A stretch of DNA of 64,000 bases from positions 2,294,001 through 2,358,000 of the forward strand of contig NZ_OW235315.1 in the NCBI RefSeq assembly GCF_934924865.1. Direction: 5' to 3'. This stretch comes from Tepidibacter aestuarii (GTDB lineage: Bacteria > Bacillota > Clostridia > Peptostreptococcales > Peptostreptococcaceae). Below are positions 47,523 through 56,072 of this stretch, piece by piece. The notes under the pieces were generated by a model, which saw only the letters and a list, made by a program, of their open reading frames with translations, was not told the origin of the DNA and did not search any database. Every line of letters starts with the position of its first letter. Position 1 is the first letter of the stretch. Position numbers and translations under genes: made by a program.

Positions 47523-48527
47523 TCACCTCTTTGAAGTAGATTTTCTAACTACAAGCTGTGTAGACAAATCTATGTGTTTTATATTTTTTTCTTTATTTTC
47601 AATTGCATCTATAAGTATCTCAATAGCTTTATATCCCATTTCATAATTAGGTTGTCTAATTGTAGTAAGTTCTGGATCAATCAAATTTGACATATATATA
47701 TCATCAAACCCTACTACACTTACATCACTTGGAACATCTAATTTCATTTCCTTTAAAGCTTTAATTGCTCCTATTGCAATCAAGTCATTTCCACAAAATA
47801 CACTAGTGTATTCAAGCTCTGTTCCTATATCCTTTATTACTTTATATCCCCATTCACTTTTGTAACTTCCTTCTCTTATATACTCTTCTTTGAATTCTAC
47901 ATCAAACTCACTTAAAGCTTTTTTGTATCCTTTTAATCTATCCGATGCCGTCTTACTTTCTAATGGACCTGATAAGTATAGTATTTTTTCATGTCCTAAT
48001 TGTAGTAAATGTTTAGTTCCTTCATATCCTCCCATAAAATTGTCTACAGTAACCTTTCCTATTATCCCGTCTATATTTACATCTCTATCAACTAAGACTA
48101 TTGGAACAACTGATTTTTTCTTACCTTGAAAACCTTTTCCTCTTTCAGATGCTGCTGTAAATACTATTCCATCTACCATTTTTTCAACTAGCATATTAAT
48201 ATATTCTTCTTCTTTATCTGAATCATCATCTGTATTGCAAAATATCATATTATACCCTTTTTCATTAGCCTTATCTTCGGCTCCTCTTGCAAGTTCAGGG
48301 AAGAAAGGGTTTCTTATATCTGGTATTACAAGACCTATAGTATTTGTTTTTTTGGTAACTAAACTTTTAGCTATTTTATTAGGTCTATAATTATGTTCTT
48401 CAATTAAATTCAGTACTCTTTCTCTTGTAGAATCACTTATATCCTTATCTTTATTATTAAGTATTTTTGATACTGTTGTTGTAGATACACCTGCCAGTTT
48501 TGCAATGTCTTTTATTGTAATACCCAT
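47523..48527 (-). CDS. rbsR: LacI family repressor of the ribose operon
   Basis: A 334-residue LacI-type regulator. The helix-turn-helix TIKDIAKLAGVSTTTVSKIL opens the protein, a hinge follows, and a ribose-binding-protein-like effector domain holds NTIGLVIPDIRNPFFPELARG and VVGFDDIYMSNLIDPELTTI. First gene of the operon, 14 bases after a perfect palindrome, so it almost certainly represses itself and rbsKDACB. GGAGGT precedes the ATG. Confidence 0.95.
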   Translation of the reverse strand: MGITIKDIAKLAGVSTTTVSKILNNKDKDISDSTRERVLNLIEEHNYRPNKIAKSLVTKKTNTIGLVIPDIRNPFFPELARGAEDKANEKGYNMIFCNTDDDSDKEEEYINMLVEKMVDGIVFTAASERGKGFQGKKKSVVPIVLVDRDVNIDGIIGKVTVDNFMGGYEGTKHLLQLGHEKILYLSGPLESKTASDRLKGYKKALSEFDVEFKEEYIREGSYKSEWGYKVIKDIGTELEYTSVFCGNDLIAIGAIKALKEMKLDVPSDVSVVGFDDIYMSNLIDPELTTIRQPNYEMGYKAIEILIDAIENKEKNIKHIDLSTQLVVRKSTSKR

Positions 48528-48541
48528 TATACTTTACCTCC

Positions 48542-48580
48542 ACTTTAGGTAAACGTTTTACTAAAACGTTTACCTAAAGT
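48542..48580. promoter_or_regulatory. RbsR operator, 39-bp perfect palindrome
   Basis: Arms of 19 bases on each side of one central base. Each arm holds GTAAACGTTTTA, so two AAACGTTT-type LacI-family cores are nested in one symmetric site. It overlaps the -10 box and the likely start of transcription, where bound repressor would block initiation. Confidence 0.9.
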
Positions 48581-48606
48581 ATATCATCACCTAAAACATA
48601 TTTCAA
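48578..48606 (-). promoter_or_regulatory. Promoter of the ribose operon
   Basis: TTGAAA (48601-48606), 17 bases and TATACT (48578-48583), read leftward, partly overlapped by the palindromic operator. Confidence 0.85.
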
Positions 48607-48660
48607 CATTTTTTTTATATACTACTAAGCTCTAAGCATTATTGTATATTATTGAATTAA

Positions 48661-48699
48661 TACAAATAGAGGGAGCCATTAGGCATCCCTCTATTTGTA
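48661..48699 (-). terminator. Terminator after the DUF421 gene
   Basis: TACAAATAGAGGGA and TCCCTCTATTTGTA pair perfectly over 14 bases around an 11-base loop, about 50 bases past the stop. Confidence 0.88.
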
Positions 48700-48747
48700 T
48701 AATCGAATTATGAAATTTTCTTAATTAACCAAATCGGCAGTTCAGCC

Positions 48748-49476
48748 TTATACCCTTTTATTATCTTCACTAAAATCAATATTATTTTTTAATTTATCAT
48801 GATATTTATCAACATACATTTTTCCATTTTCATCTATCGTTGCATACATTACTTCTTCAGTCCTTTTTACCCCATAAGCTCTGAGTTTATTCATGAGATC
48901 TTTACCACTTAAATTTTTTTTCTTTAAATTTTCATATATAACTTGACCTCCTATAATGATTTCGGTAGGAATAGACTCAGCTTTTGCTTTTATATTTAAA
49001 TCTTTCAATGTCACAGTATTTTTCTCAGTTTTTTTAAAAACGCTTAGTTTTCCATTCATTTCTAATATGCCATAAGCAACATCTTCTGGCGATAAACAAT
49101 TATTTTGTCTCAAAAGCACAGTAATTTCATCTATATTATATCGAATTCGCTTTAAATTATTTTCAAGTACTTTACCATCCTCTATAACTAATATAGGTTC
49201 ACCTTCTGTTACTTTTCTAAAACTTCTATTTTTCAGTGAAATTAATGAAAAAACTCCTGTAAGTAATCCAAATAAAATAAGCCCAGTAAAATGCTGCATC
49301 GTATTATTATCAAGATCAGTAGCTAATGTTGCAGCGATTGAACCAAAAGTTATACCATTTATATATTCATAAAATGTTAATTGAGCAACCTGTTGTCTTC
49401 CTAAAAGCCTAGTAATGAACAATATCGCAAAAAAAGCTAAAAATGTCTGAATAATGATTTCTAAATATAATTTCAA
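48748..49476 (-). CDS. DUF421 (YetF-like) membrane protein
   Basis: A 242-residue protein. Three membrane segments (about 4-22, 35-53, 60-77) precede a soluble YetF domain. Family motifs include RLLGRQQVAQLTFYEYINGITFGSIAATLA and LRQNNCLSPEDVAYGILEMNGKLSVF. These proteins are widespread in Firmicutes and often spore-associated, without known activity. It is monocistronic. Confidence 0.9.
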   Translation of the reverse strand: MKLYLEIIIQTFLAFFAILFITRLLGRQQVAQLTFYEYINGITFGSIAATLATDLDNNTMQHFTGLILFGLLTGVFSLISLKNRSFRKVTEGEPILVIEDGKVLENNLKRIRYNIDEITVLLRQNNCLSPEDVAYGILEMNGKLSVFKKTEKNTVTLKDLNIKAKAESIPTEIIIGGQVIYENLKKKNLSGKDLMNKLRAYGVKRTEEVMYATIDENGKMYVDKYHDKLKNNIDFSEDNKRV

Positions 49477-49631
49477 TTTAAACCAACTCCTATATAAATT
49501 TATTAAGCATATTAATCTCTTCTAATAAGTGTGAAATCTAAAACTGTATAAAATTCAACTTACATATATTATTTTGCTACTATTTGAGAATACTATACTT
49601 AAATAAAAATTTTTTAATGAGGTGAATTAAG

Positions 49632-49724
49632 ATGAGTTTACTTTATGAGGCTATTTTTACGATTTCGTTTATAATAGTAGGATTTATTCTTCTGTATGTG
49701 TTGACGAAAAAAGAAATGATATAA
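49632..49724 (+). CDS. 30-residue single-pass membrane protein
   Basis: MSLLYEAIFTISFIIVGFIL begins a 30-residue frame with one hydrophobic segment (about 7-23) and a LTKKEMI basic-acidic tail. GAGGTGA lies seven bases before the ATG and a terminator hairpin follows directly, which favours a real gene over a chance frame. The family is unknown. Related small proteins in Firmicutes often bind larger membrane complexes, but there is no evidence for that here. Confidence 0.6.
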   Translation: MSLLYEAIFTISFIIVGFILLYVLTKKEMI

Positions 49725-49731
49725 TTTAAAA

Positions 49732-49758
49732 AGAAGATGATTAACTAAATCATCTTCT
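49732..49758. terminator. Terminator after the 30-residue gene
   Basis: AGAAGATGAT and ATCATCTTCT flank a seven-base loop, seven bases past the stop. It also faces the selenoprotein gene at 49797 and could serve both. Confidence 0.85.
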
Positions 49759-49796
49759 ATTTAAGCCATGTAAATGTATAGTGTATATAGTTGTTT

Positions 49797-50306
49797 TTAT
49801 GGGTTCAACTTATTAGCAATCATAGATAAACCTTTATCTATTGCATCTTGCACTAAAGAATGACAGCACTTACCTAAAGGGTTTTTAGTCTCACATTGCC
49901 CATTCTTCATAGCACCTGTCAATTTAATTACATCTTTCATTTCTCTTGCTCCATCATTTAATACTGAATATATCACCTGTTTTTCTGTTACTTTATTACA
50001 ATAGCAAACATACTTAGGGTCAGCATATTTCTTAAACCATATTGGTACATTCATATCATCTTTATTAAATCTAACATCTAATTTTAGATTATAATAAACA
50101 ACCTCACATTCTTCATTCATACATAAATAATAATTTTCTTCTCCAACCTGTTTTCTTTTATCTTCAGATACAATATGATTTACTGTAATATTTTTTACTC
50201 CATTACCTACTTTATTACATACAGGGCATAAGTTATCTTGTTCTATCTTACTGATAGATTGTAATTTAGTTTCTCAACAAGATTGTTTTAGAGTTTTATC
50301 TATCAT
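49797..50306 (-). CDS. Probable selenoprotein, CopZ-like zinc and 2Fe-2S protein (in-frame TGA)
   Basis: A 169-residue frame is interrupted by one TGA (50274-50276) that gives Cys10-Sec11 (sequence QSCUETK). Upstream of the TGA the frame has an ATG at 50306 after AAGGAG. The N-terminal domain resembles the CopZ zinc finger, with CPVC (27-30) and LCMNEEC (62-67). The C-terminal domain is BFD-like, with the 2Fe-2S ligands CYC (101, 103), Cys138 and the CC pair (147-148). Archaeal CopZ is a copper chaperone with such domains. A stem-loop with an AGT apical loop lies 15 bases after the TGA. No cysteine-only copy is present here. Confidence 0.85.
50242..50258 (-). promoter_or_regulatory. SECIS-like stem-loop of the CopZ-like gene
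   Basis: TCTATC, loop AGTAA, GATAGA, read leftward. The stem begins 16 bases after the TGA at 50274-50276, and the apical loop starts 22 bases after it. The geometry fits a bacterial SECIS, although the stem is short. Confidence 0.6.
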
Positions 50307-50551
50307 TAATTGTTTTTCTCCTTTTTAAATTTTTATAATAATAATTTTACCACATACTAAAAGGTCCTGGTAATTTAAATAGATTTTTATTGTAACACAA
50401 CTCAACTTTTAATATATTTATTAATATATAAGTAACGATTTATATAAATTACTATTTATGTTACGATATAGATATAAAATTACAAATATGTTGAAATTTT
50501 GGTCAATTAAATTTAAGTAAAGCTATTCAACTAAGCTTAAGGAGGAAAATC
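50307..50551. promoter_or_regulatory. Divergent control region between the two selenoprotein genes
   Basis: A 245-base AT-rich gap between two outward-facing genes. GTAAC and GTTAC occur as a weak inverted pair at about 50431-50463. No promoter better than TATATAA-like boxes was convincing. A shared regulator is plausible because both genes carry the same Cys-Sec design, which is inference. Confidence 0.4.
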
Positions 50552-51331
50552 ATGTCTAATGAAAAGTTAAAAAATGCATCTGCTTGTTGAGGTCCTAACA
50601 AAGAAGGTATTAGTGAATACCTTGATCATAGTAAAGAAAACTGTTTAATTTGTAATAGTAAGCTTGAATATCTAGAAACTGGAAAGAAGTTTACATGTAT
50701 AAGATGTGGCGAAAAAGAAAATGGATATGTTTATTGTCCTAATAATCATTATATTTGTGATGATTGCCATGGCAAAGATGCTTTTGATTTAATCCAAAAA
50801 CTATCTTTTTCTTCAAAAGAATCTAACCCTTTAATTATTGCAGAAAAAATATTAAATGTATCCTCTATTCCTATGTTAGGCTGTGAGCATGCTTGGATTA
50901 CTGCAGGATCATTTTTAGCAGCTATAAGAAATCATGGAAGCATTAAAATTACAGATAATCAAATTAAGGAAGCATTAACTCGTACAAAAAAACAAGCAAT
51001 AGGTGCTTATTGTGGGTTAACAGGTATTTGTGGAATAGCCCCTGCTATAGGCGCTTGCTTTAGCGTTATTCTAGGTGCAGCATGTCCTAAAGATAAAGAA
51101 ACTGCTGATACTATGCATATTGTTTCTCAAGTAATTGATGCAATTGCTAATGAAACAGGTCCATGCTGCTGTAAAAATTTTATGCGTACTTCATTAACTT
51201 TAAGTTGTAATCTTGCTGAAAAATATCTTAATATAAAGCTGCCACATGACATAAATATTTATTGCTCTGATAGTCAACGACATCCTAATGGTTGCCGAAA
51301 AACTAAATGCTATTACTATAAAAGATTTTAA
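50552..51331 (+). CDS. Probable selenoprotein, DUF5714 domain (in-frame TGA)
   Basis: A 259-residue frame with one TGA at 50588-50590 that gives Cys12-Sec13 (sequence SACUGPN). The ATG at 50552 has AAGGAGG. An N-terminal cysteine-rich zinc-ribbon-like region has CLIC (31-34), CIRC (49-52) and CPNNHYICDDCH (62-73). The DUF5714 domain begins at about 108 with MLGCEHAW. It has further cysteines at YCGLTGICG, CPKDKET, PCCCKNF and a C-terminal CRKTKCYYYK. The stem AAGGTATT/AATACCTT with an AGTG loop follows the TGA. Its function is unknown. The family is known from anaerobes. Confidence 0.85.
50604..50623 (+). promoter_or_regulatory. SECIS-like stem-loop of the DUF5714 gene
   Basis: AAGGTATT, loop AGTG, AATACCTT: a perfect eight-base stem starting 14 bases after the TGA. 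The apical loop starts 22 bases after the TGA, the same as in the divergent neighbour. Confidence 0.75.
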
Positions 51332-51508
51332 AATTTAAACTTATAATTACATTCTTATTTATCTATATATCTGCTTTACATAAAATGAAATTCATTCCAA
51401 TTTTTTCCCAAATATGAATAAAATTTAAAATTTTTTTAAATAAAGGTACTAAAAAAATATATATGATGCGTATTGTATAATAGATTAATAAATAAGGGAG
51501 GTAAAATT

Positions 51509-52918
51509 ATGAAAAAAATAGTTAGTTTTATATTGGCAGTTATGTTAGTACTTCCAATGACTTTAACACCAAGTTATGCTAAATCTAAAGATGGTTTTAT
51601 TCCACCTGGATTAGCCAAAAAAGGAGGATTACCACCGGGAATAGCAAAAAAGTTTAGAGATATTGGTGAATACGAGTGGGCTCAAAGATCTATAGAAAGA
51701 ATGTACTTAAAAGGTATAATAAAAGGAATGAATGACAATGAGTTTGCTCCTTCTAAAAATGTTACTAAAATAGAATCATTAGCAATGATTATTCGTACAA
51801 TGGGATGGGATGATGAAGCTAATGAATGCCTTAATTTAATAAAAAAAGGTAAAAAAGATGATAAATTAGAAAAAAAATTGCAAGATTGGGGAAAAGGGTA
51901 CATAGAAGTGGCTCTTGATAAGGGAATAATTGATGAAGTTGATATATGGCAGGATAATTTTACTGCACCTGCAACAAGACAAGAGGTAGCTAAATATATT
52001 ATAAGAGCTTTAGGATATGAAGAAGAAGCACAGGAATATATGAAGGAAGACCTTAGATTTAAAGATACATCAGCAGTTCAAATAGGAAATGTAGGATATA
52101 TCTACTTAATTGATAAAAAAGAAATTATGTCAGGATATCCAGATAATACATTTAGACCAAATCAATCTGTCAAAAGAGTAGAAATGGCTAAATTAATTGA
52201 TAATTTAGATGAAAAGTTAAATGATGAAGAAATCGAAGATGATGATGATAAAGATGAAGTAGAAACAAAAGAAATCTTCAAAGGAAGAATAACTGAATTA
52301 GACTTAAAAGATGAAGAGATTGTTGTAAAAGTAGACAATAAAGAAAAATTATTTGAAATAGAGAATAATACAGTTATAAAAATAGATGGTGAAAAAGAAG
52401 ATATTGAAGATTTATATGTTGGAATGAACGTTAAAATTATAGTAGAAGATGAAAAAGTAGTAAAGGTATATGCTTACTATAATGAAGAAGAATATAAAGG
52501 AACTATTTTAAGTGTTAATGTAGATAAAGATGAACTAAAAATAAAAGTAAATAACACTGAAAAAACTTTTAAAATAGACGAAGATGCAGATATTGAGTTA
52601 GATGAAGAAAATGTAAAATTAGACGAATTACAAGAAGGAATGGAAGTAGAAGTAGAATTAAAAGATGGAAAAATTATCGAAATAAATGCTGAATCTATAA
52701 TCAAAGAATATGAAGGAAAATTAATAGAAAAAATCGAAGGAAAAGTAAATAAGCTTACTATTAAAATAGATGAAGATACTAAAACTTTCGAAGTAGATGA
52801 AGATGTAGAAATAGAATTTGATGATGAAGATGGTGAATTTGAGGATTTAAAAGTAGGTTCAGAAGTTGAAGTAAAAGTAGTAAATAATATTATTGTAGAA
52901 ATAGAAGTTGAAGATTAA
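51509..52918 (+). CDS. S-layer homology domain protein with three acidic beta-repeats
   Basis: A 469-residue surface protein. A signal peptide (MKKIVSFILAVMLVLPMTLT, cleaved near SYA-KS) precedes a proline/glycine stretch. Three SLH domains follow (about 45-250), with RDIGEYEWAQRSIERMYLKG, the middle domain and IYLIDKKEIMSGYPDNTFRPNQ. After an Asp/Glu linker come three roughly 65-residue repeats (FKGRITELDLKDE, YKGTILSVNVDKDE and YEGKLIEKIEGKVN begin them) of DUF5666-like type. SLH domains usually hold proteins to cell-wall polymers. The ATG at 51509 has GGGAGG. Confidence 0.92.
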   Translation: MKKIVSFILAVMLVLPMTLTPSYAKSKDGFIPPGLAKKGGLPPGIAKKFRDIGEYEWAQRSIERMYLKGIIKGMNDNEFAPSKNVTKIESLAMIIRTMGWDDEANECLNLIKKGKKDDKLEKKLQDWGKGYIEVALDKGIIDEVDIWQDNFTAPATRQEVAKYIIRALGYEEEAQEYMKEDLRFKDTSAVQIGNVGYIYLIDKKEIMSGYPDNTFRPNQSVKRVEMAKLIDNLDEKLNDEEIEDDDDKDEVETKEIFKGRITELDLKDEEIVVKVDNKEKLFEIENNTVIKIDGEKEDIEDLYVGMNVKIIVEDEKVVKVYAYYNEEEYKGTILSVNVDKDELKIKVNNTEKTFKIDEDADIELDEENVKLDELQEGMEVEVELKDGKIIEINAESIIKEYEGKLIEKIEGKVNKLTIKIDEDTKTFEVDEDVEIEFDDEDGEFEDLKVGSEVEVKVVNNIIVEIEVED

Positions 52919-52952
52919 TCTTTAAAATGAGCTATCTTAACACGGTAATATA

Positions 52953-52999
52953 AAAAAAAGTGTGTACACTTTCCATGAAAGGAAGGTACACACTTTTTT
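52953..52999. terminator. Bidirectional terminator between the SLH and map genes
   Basis: AAAAAGTGTGTACACTTTCC, a short loop and GGAAGGTACACACTTTTT. A long stem with A and T runs on both sides, between convergent genes. Confidence 0.92.
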
Positions 53000-53093
53000 A
53001 TTATGAAATACTTCCAATAGTCTTAATTGAATATTAATTCTACGATTTTTCAATTTATACTTTAGTGTAAATATTTGTATACGGTTCGTCGTT

Positions 53094-53966
53094 TTATTTG
53101 GATATTATCTCTATTCCATCTTCAGTTACAAGAATTGTATGTTCCCATTGTGCTGAAAGTGCTCCATCAGCTGTAAATGCTGTCCATCCGTTCTTTTTAT
53201 CTATAATTATTTTATTACTTCCACCATTTATCATAGGTTCAATAGTAAATACCATACCTGGTACTAAAAGCATACCTGTTCCTCTTTCTCCAAAATGATA
53301 TACAAAAGGTTCTTCATGAATATCAATTCCAACTCCATGCCCTCCAAACTCCCTAACTACAGAGTATCCATTACTTTCTGCATGTTCTTGAATAACTGCT
53401 CCTACATCCCCTAAGCAAGTTTTCCACGGTTTAATCTCATCTATTCCTTTATATAAGCACTCTTTGGTTACATCAACAATTTTTCTAGCTTCGTCACTCA
53501 CCTTGCCAATTTCAAACATTCTTGATGCATCTGAATAGTATCCATTAAGCATAGTTGTTGCATCAACATTTATGATGTCTCCCTCTTTAAGAATTGTATC
53601 TTTGCTAGGTATGCCATGGCACACTTCATTGTTAATTGATGTACAAATACTCTTTGGAAAACCATTATAATTAAGATCTGCTGGTGTTCCTCCACGAGAT
53701 ACTGTGTACTCATGCGCTAATGTATTTATTTCTTCTGTACTCATTCCCTCTCTAATATTCTTATTAATAGTATCTAAGAGATCATTGTTAATTTTAGCAC
53801 TTTTTCTTATACCTTCAATTTGCTCTTTACTCTTAATCATCTTTCTTGTTGGGACTCTATATCCTTGTTGCTTTAATTTTTTTAATTTCTCATCAAAATC
53901 CATATGACACTTTTTATATTTTAGCTCACTACCACACCAACATTTATCATTTCTACTTAAACTCAT
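53094..53966 (-). CDS. map: Methionine aminopeptidase type I with N-terminal SEC-C zinc motif
   Basis: A 290-residue metalloprotease that removes initiator methionine. An N-terminal SEC-C finger (NDKCWCGSELKYKKCH, residues 6-21) is fused to a type I catalytic domain from about residue 43. Metal ligands are visible in NVDATTMLNGYYSDASRMF (two Asp), the GGHGVGIDIHEEPF His, FTIEPMI Glu and WEHTILV Glu. The SEC-C fusion is a known variant in Clostridia and Bacillus. This is a stand-alone gene, not the copy in the ribosomal protein cluster. Confidence 0.95.
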   Translation of the reverse strand: MSLSRNDKCWCGSELKYKKCHMDFDEKLKKLKQQGYRVPTRKMIKSKEQIEGIRKSAKINNDLLDTINKNIREGMSTEEINTLAHEYTVSRGGTPADLNYNGFPKSICTSINNEVCHGIPSKDTILKEGDIINVDATTMLNGYYSDASRMFEIGKVSDEARKIVDVTKECLYKGIDEIKPWKTCLGDVGAVIQEHAESNGYSVVREFGGHGVGIDIHEEPFVYHFGERGTGMLLVPGMVFTIEPMINGGSNKIIIDKKNGWTAFTADGALSAQWEHTILVTEDGIEIISK

Positions 53967-54189
53967 ATGTCCTCTCTCCTTATTTGTATATTTAACTATA
54001 TGTTAATATACCCTTAATCAAACCATTCAAATTCTCTATAAACAATAAATTAGATTTATATTATTTATTTAGTATACATCAAATCTCCCATTTTAATTTA
54101 TTCTCATCTTTGGATATTGTTCTACAATCATTGTTTAATAAACTCAATCGGATATACTCATATTATATCTACGTCAATATTATAGATAC

Positions 54190-54225
54190 AAAAAGAAGTG
54201 GAATATTAGAATTCCACTTCTTTTT
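54190..54225. terminator. Perfect hairpin downstream of the flavin reductase gene
   Basis: AAAAAGAAGTGGAAT and ATTCCACTTCTTTTT pair over 15 bases. It lies 120 bases past the stop at 54347 and can end transcription in either direction. The rest of the 380-base gap 53967-54346 shows only a 24-residue codon run without a start. Confidence 0.85.
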
Positions 54226-54346
54226 ATATAGTCAAAGTTTATTTATTTCTTACATGCTTTTTAATTCGCATCTAGTTTTTTTGAATCATTTAATTCAGAC
54301 ACTACTGATTCTATTGAATTTAAGTTTTCAACTAATTATATAGTAA

Positions 54347-54865
54347 TTATTCATTTATATAAGTCCCTACTATTTCCCCATAATATAATACATGATAGTC
54401 ATCATTTGAATATTTTTTTTCTTTTATTTCACTATCAATTATACATTTAGGATCCATTTCCTGTTTGTAAACTATTTTACATTCAATGTGAAGGTCACAT
54501 TCTTCTATTATAGGCGAATTTATATTTTTGCTATCTACTGCATTTATATTACATTCTTTAAATTTATCTATATCTCTTCCTGATTTAGTTCCACATATAC
54601 TCAATGCTTCCTTTAACTGACTTTTTATTGGAAAGCTTACAGAAAAATCTTTAGCATTTTCTATTAATTTATATGTATGTCTTGAATATCTTACCATGGC
54701 AGTAAAAACAGGCTTATTCCACATAAAGCCTATATTTCCCCAAGCTATTGTCATTGTATTTACATTTCCTTCATTATCTTTAACATTTAAAAATGCTCCC
54801 TTTTGAAGCTGATCTAAAAGTTCTTTAGATAATTCATTATATTTTATTTCTTTCACAGAAATCAC
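54347..54865 (-). CDS. Flavin reductase-domain protein (flavoredoxin-like)
   Basis: A 172-residue FMN-binding protein. The family core is seen in TMTIAWGNIGFMWNKPVFTAMVRYSRHTYKLIE (about 38-70) and the FSVSFP motif. CGTKSGRDIDKF and the late DYHVLYYGEIV are also typical. Flavoredoxins carry electrons or reduce flavins in anaerobes. GGAG precedes the ATG. It is a single gene with no obvious partner. Confidence 0.9.
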   Translation of the reverse strand: MISVKEIKYNELSKELLDQLQKGAFLNVKDNEGNVNTMTIAWGNIGFMWNKPVFTAMVRYSRHTYKLIENAKDFSVSFPIKSQLKEALSICGTKSGRDIDKFKECNINAVDSKNINSPIIEECDLHIECKIVYKQEMDPKCIIDSEIKEKKYSNDDYHVLYYGEIVGTYINE

Positions 54866-55065
54866 TCCTTAAAATTTATAATTCTCTTCTATACAGAATT
54901 TAATATATATTAAATTTACCACTTAGTCGCATATCCATCAAGCTAAGAAACATATTTTATCTAAATATTTTTATTACTTTTTTAATTTCACTACTGCATT
55001 CAAATAATTTCTGTCTATTTTTTTAAACAATTTATATGTTTTCATTTTTGAATTGGTTAAAATTT

Positions 55066-55935
55066 CTAATTATTAGTAATTCTTGTTGTTGGATATGCTA
55101 ATTGAATATCCTCTTCCTCTCCAAAGATACGAAGAATATCTTCCCATATATCATTCACGGTATTACGAATTTGACGTGGTAGACACAGGTACCTTATAGT
55201 TAACTGTATACCACTTTCTTTAACATCTGTATATACAATCGGAGTTAGTTTTTTATAATGGATCATATAATCCTTCTTTGCTTTATCTACCATTCTAGAG
55301 GCCTCATCAGATAAGTGCAAAGAATGATTATTACTTATATCTGTTAAAATCTTTTTAGCCTTTTCCCAATCACTTTCAAAAGTAATAAGAACCTTTATTT
55401 CATTCCAAATATATTTAAATCCTTTATTGTAGTTAACTAATGAGTGTGAAAAAATATAATAATTTGGAATAATAATAATCCGCCCTGTGCTCTGCTCCCC
55501 ATTTTCAAATGATGATACCTCCATTAAACTAAATTGGAACACCCTTATATCAATAACATCACCTTTTTGTTTATTTATACTTATTCGATCGCTTACTTTA
55601 AATGGTTTTCTAATAATGATAAATACCCATGCTGCAATATTTGAAAATAGATTTTTTAAAGCAATAGCAATACCAGCTGATACAAGCCCTAAATAGGTTG
55701 TTAAACTAGTTGTAGAATTCGACCAAAGAAATATACAAACAATAACAAAAATAGAACTAAAAAAATAATAAACTCTTTTTCTAACTAAATAATACTTATT
55801 CTTATCATTAATATTAGTATAAAGAATATGATTAATAACTTTAATACTTAACATAATAGCTATAAGAGCTAAAAAAGTCCAAAAAATCTTTATCAACAAA
55901 TTATTTCCACTTATATATGTCAGAGTTGAATTCAT
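55066..55935 (-). CDS. Small-conductance mechanosensitive channel, MscS family
   Basis: A 289-residue channel. Three membrane segments (about 15-32, 55-73, 80-100) precede the pore helix with GLVSAGIAIALKNLFSNIAAWVFI (about 95-118). The vestibule beta domain follows, with DRISINKQKGDVIDI and RIIIIPNYYIFSHSLVNY. It opens under membrane stretch to release ions. The ATG at 55935 has GAAGGAG, while the in-frame start at 55953 overlaps that site. Confidence 0.92.
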   Translation of the reverse strand: MNSTLTYISGNNLLIKIFWTFLALIAIMLSIKVINHILYTNINDKNKYYLVRKRVYYFFSSIFVIVCIFLWSNSTTSLTTYLGLVSAGIAIALKNLFSNIAAWVFIIIRKPFKVSDRISINKQKGDVIDIRVFQFSLMEVSSFENGEQSTGRIIIIPNYYIFSHSLVNYNKGFKYIWNEIKVLITFESDWEKAKKILTDISNNHSLHLSDEASRMVDKAKKDYMIHYKKLTPIVYTDVKESGIQLTIRYLCLPRQIRNTVNDIWEDILRIFGEEEDIQLAYPTTRITNN

Positions 55936-56072
55936 TAATATAACTCCTTCCAATATAGATTATCATTTATATAAATACTATATCGACTCTAACCAAATTA
56001 TTCTATATTTTTATTATAATAAAAAAAGTATATCTTAACTTTAATATTTTATTTACAGATATATATTTTCTT

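Noticed and set aside
54226..54346. A 24-codon tail on the minus strand (LVENLNSIESVVSELNDSKK) after the flavin reductase gene
   Set aside because: No start codon or ribosome site; it may be the end of a lost gene, but evidence is too thin for a feature.
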